Part shown: positions 35,639 through 35,666 of the stretch, piece after piece
Layout: each line of letters opens with the position of its first letter
Numbering within the stretch: position 1 is the first letter of the stretch
Source of the DNA: Curvivirga aplysinae
GTDB lineage: Bacteria > Pseudomonadota > Alphaproteobacteria > UBA8366 > Aestuariispiraceae
Length of the DNA: 35,666 nucleotides
Assembly (NCBI RefSeq): GCF_009711445.1
Contig: NZ_SMMC01000201.1
Span: forward strand, 6,505 to 42,170
Direction: 5' to 3'
Program-made: the position numbers and the translations under genes
Notes under the pieces: generated by a model
The model's input: the letters and a program-made list of their open reading frames with translations, nothing else
Databases searched by the model: none
What the model was told of the DNA's origin: nothing

Positions 35639-35666
35639 TAATGCAGCACCATTACCCAACTAATTT

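Noticed and set aside
1-35666. CRISPR arrays, tRNA or rRNA genes, transposases, integrases
   Set aside because: Read-through of all intergenic regions on both strands found no regularly spaced repeats, no cloverleaf candidates and no mobile-element proteins.

Overview
The window looks like core chromosome of an alphaproteobacterium of Rhodospirillales-like type. The basis is gene content and order: erpA/xth divergent from dgt-argS-SPOR protein-nagZ-scpA-scpB-tatABC, then serS-pcm-NlpD-like protein, a DUF815 ATPase, yajC-secD-secF, two proteins resembling mitochondrial complex I assembly factors, trmFO and uvrA. Base composition is by eye low to moderate in G+C, which would suit a marine low-GC lineage; genus cannot be fixed from this. 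No rRNA, tRNA, CRISPR array, insertion sequence or prophage was seen.

Layout: 1-2700 holds an AT-rich leader and an unorthodox hybrid sensor kinase (HisKA-HATPase-REC-HPt). 2703-4027 holds xth and erpA on the minus strand, with a palindrome inside the erpA promoter. 4232-11042 is a plus-strand run for dNTP turnover, arginyl-tRNA synthesis, cell-wall recycling and chromosome condensation (dgt, argS, SPOR protein, nagZ, scpA, scpB). An orphan ABC ATPase with a leaderless-looking start (11092-12177) and a structured leader or small-RNA candidate (about 12285-12350) come before tatA-tatB-tatC. After a strong terminator follow serS, pcm and an NlpD-like lipoprotein (14353-17349), then a convergent DUF815 ATPase. 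yajC, secD and secF (18521-21566) form the Sec accessory module. They are followed by an NDUFAF3-like protein, an intact squalene/phytoene-synthase-fold enzyme and an NDUFAF6-like protein (21641-23838).

The right part is mostly on the minus strand: marC, trmFO, uvrA, then a divergent, probably secreted EndoU-type nuclease (28951-29562) that overlaps a TraB/GumN-family gene tail to tail. Last comes a PadR - membrane fusion protein - RND permease efflux operon (35550 down to 30490). Its permease reading frame is broken by a single-base shift in a six-base homopolymer at 31937-31942.

The left two thirds are housekeeping and envelope biogenesis: Tat and Sec export, peptidoglycan recycling, amidase activation and respiratory-complex assembly. 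The least ordinary items are the secreted EndoU protein with a perfect palindrome between it and uvrA, the leader RNA before tatA, the palindromes in the erpA and padR promoters, the NDUFAF3/NDUFAF6 pairing, and the frameshifted RND gene with an unusual hydrophobic insertion.
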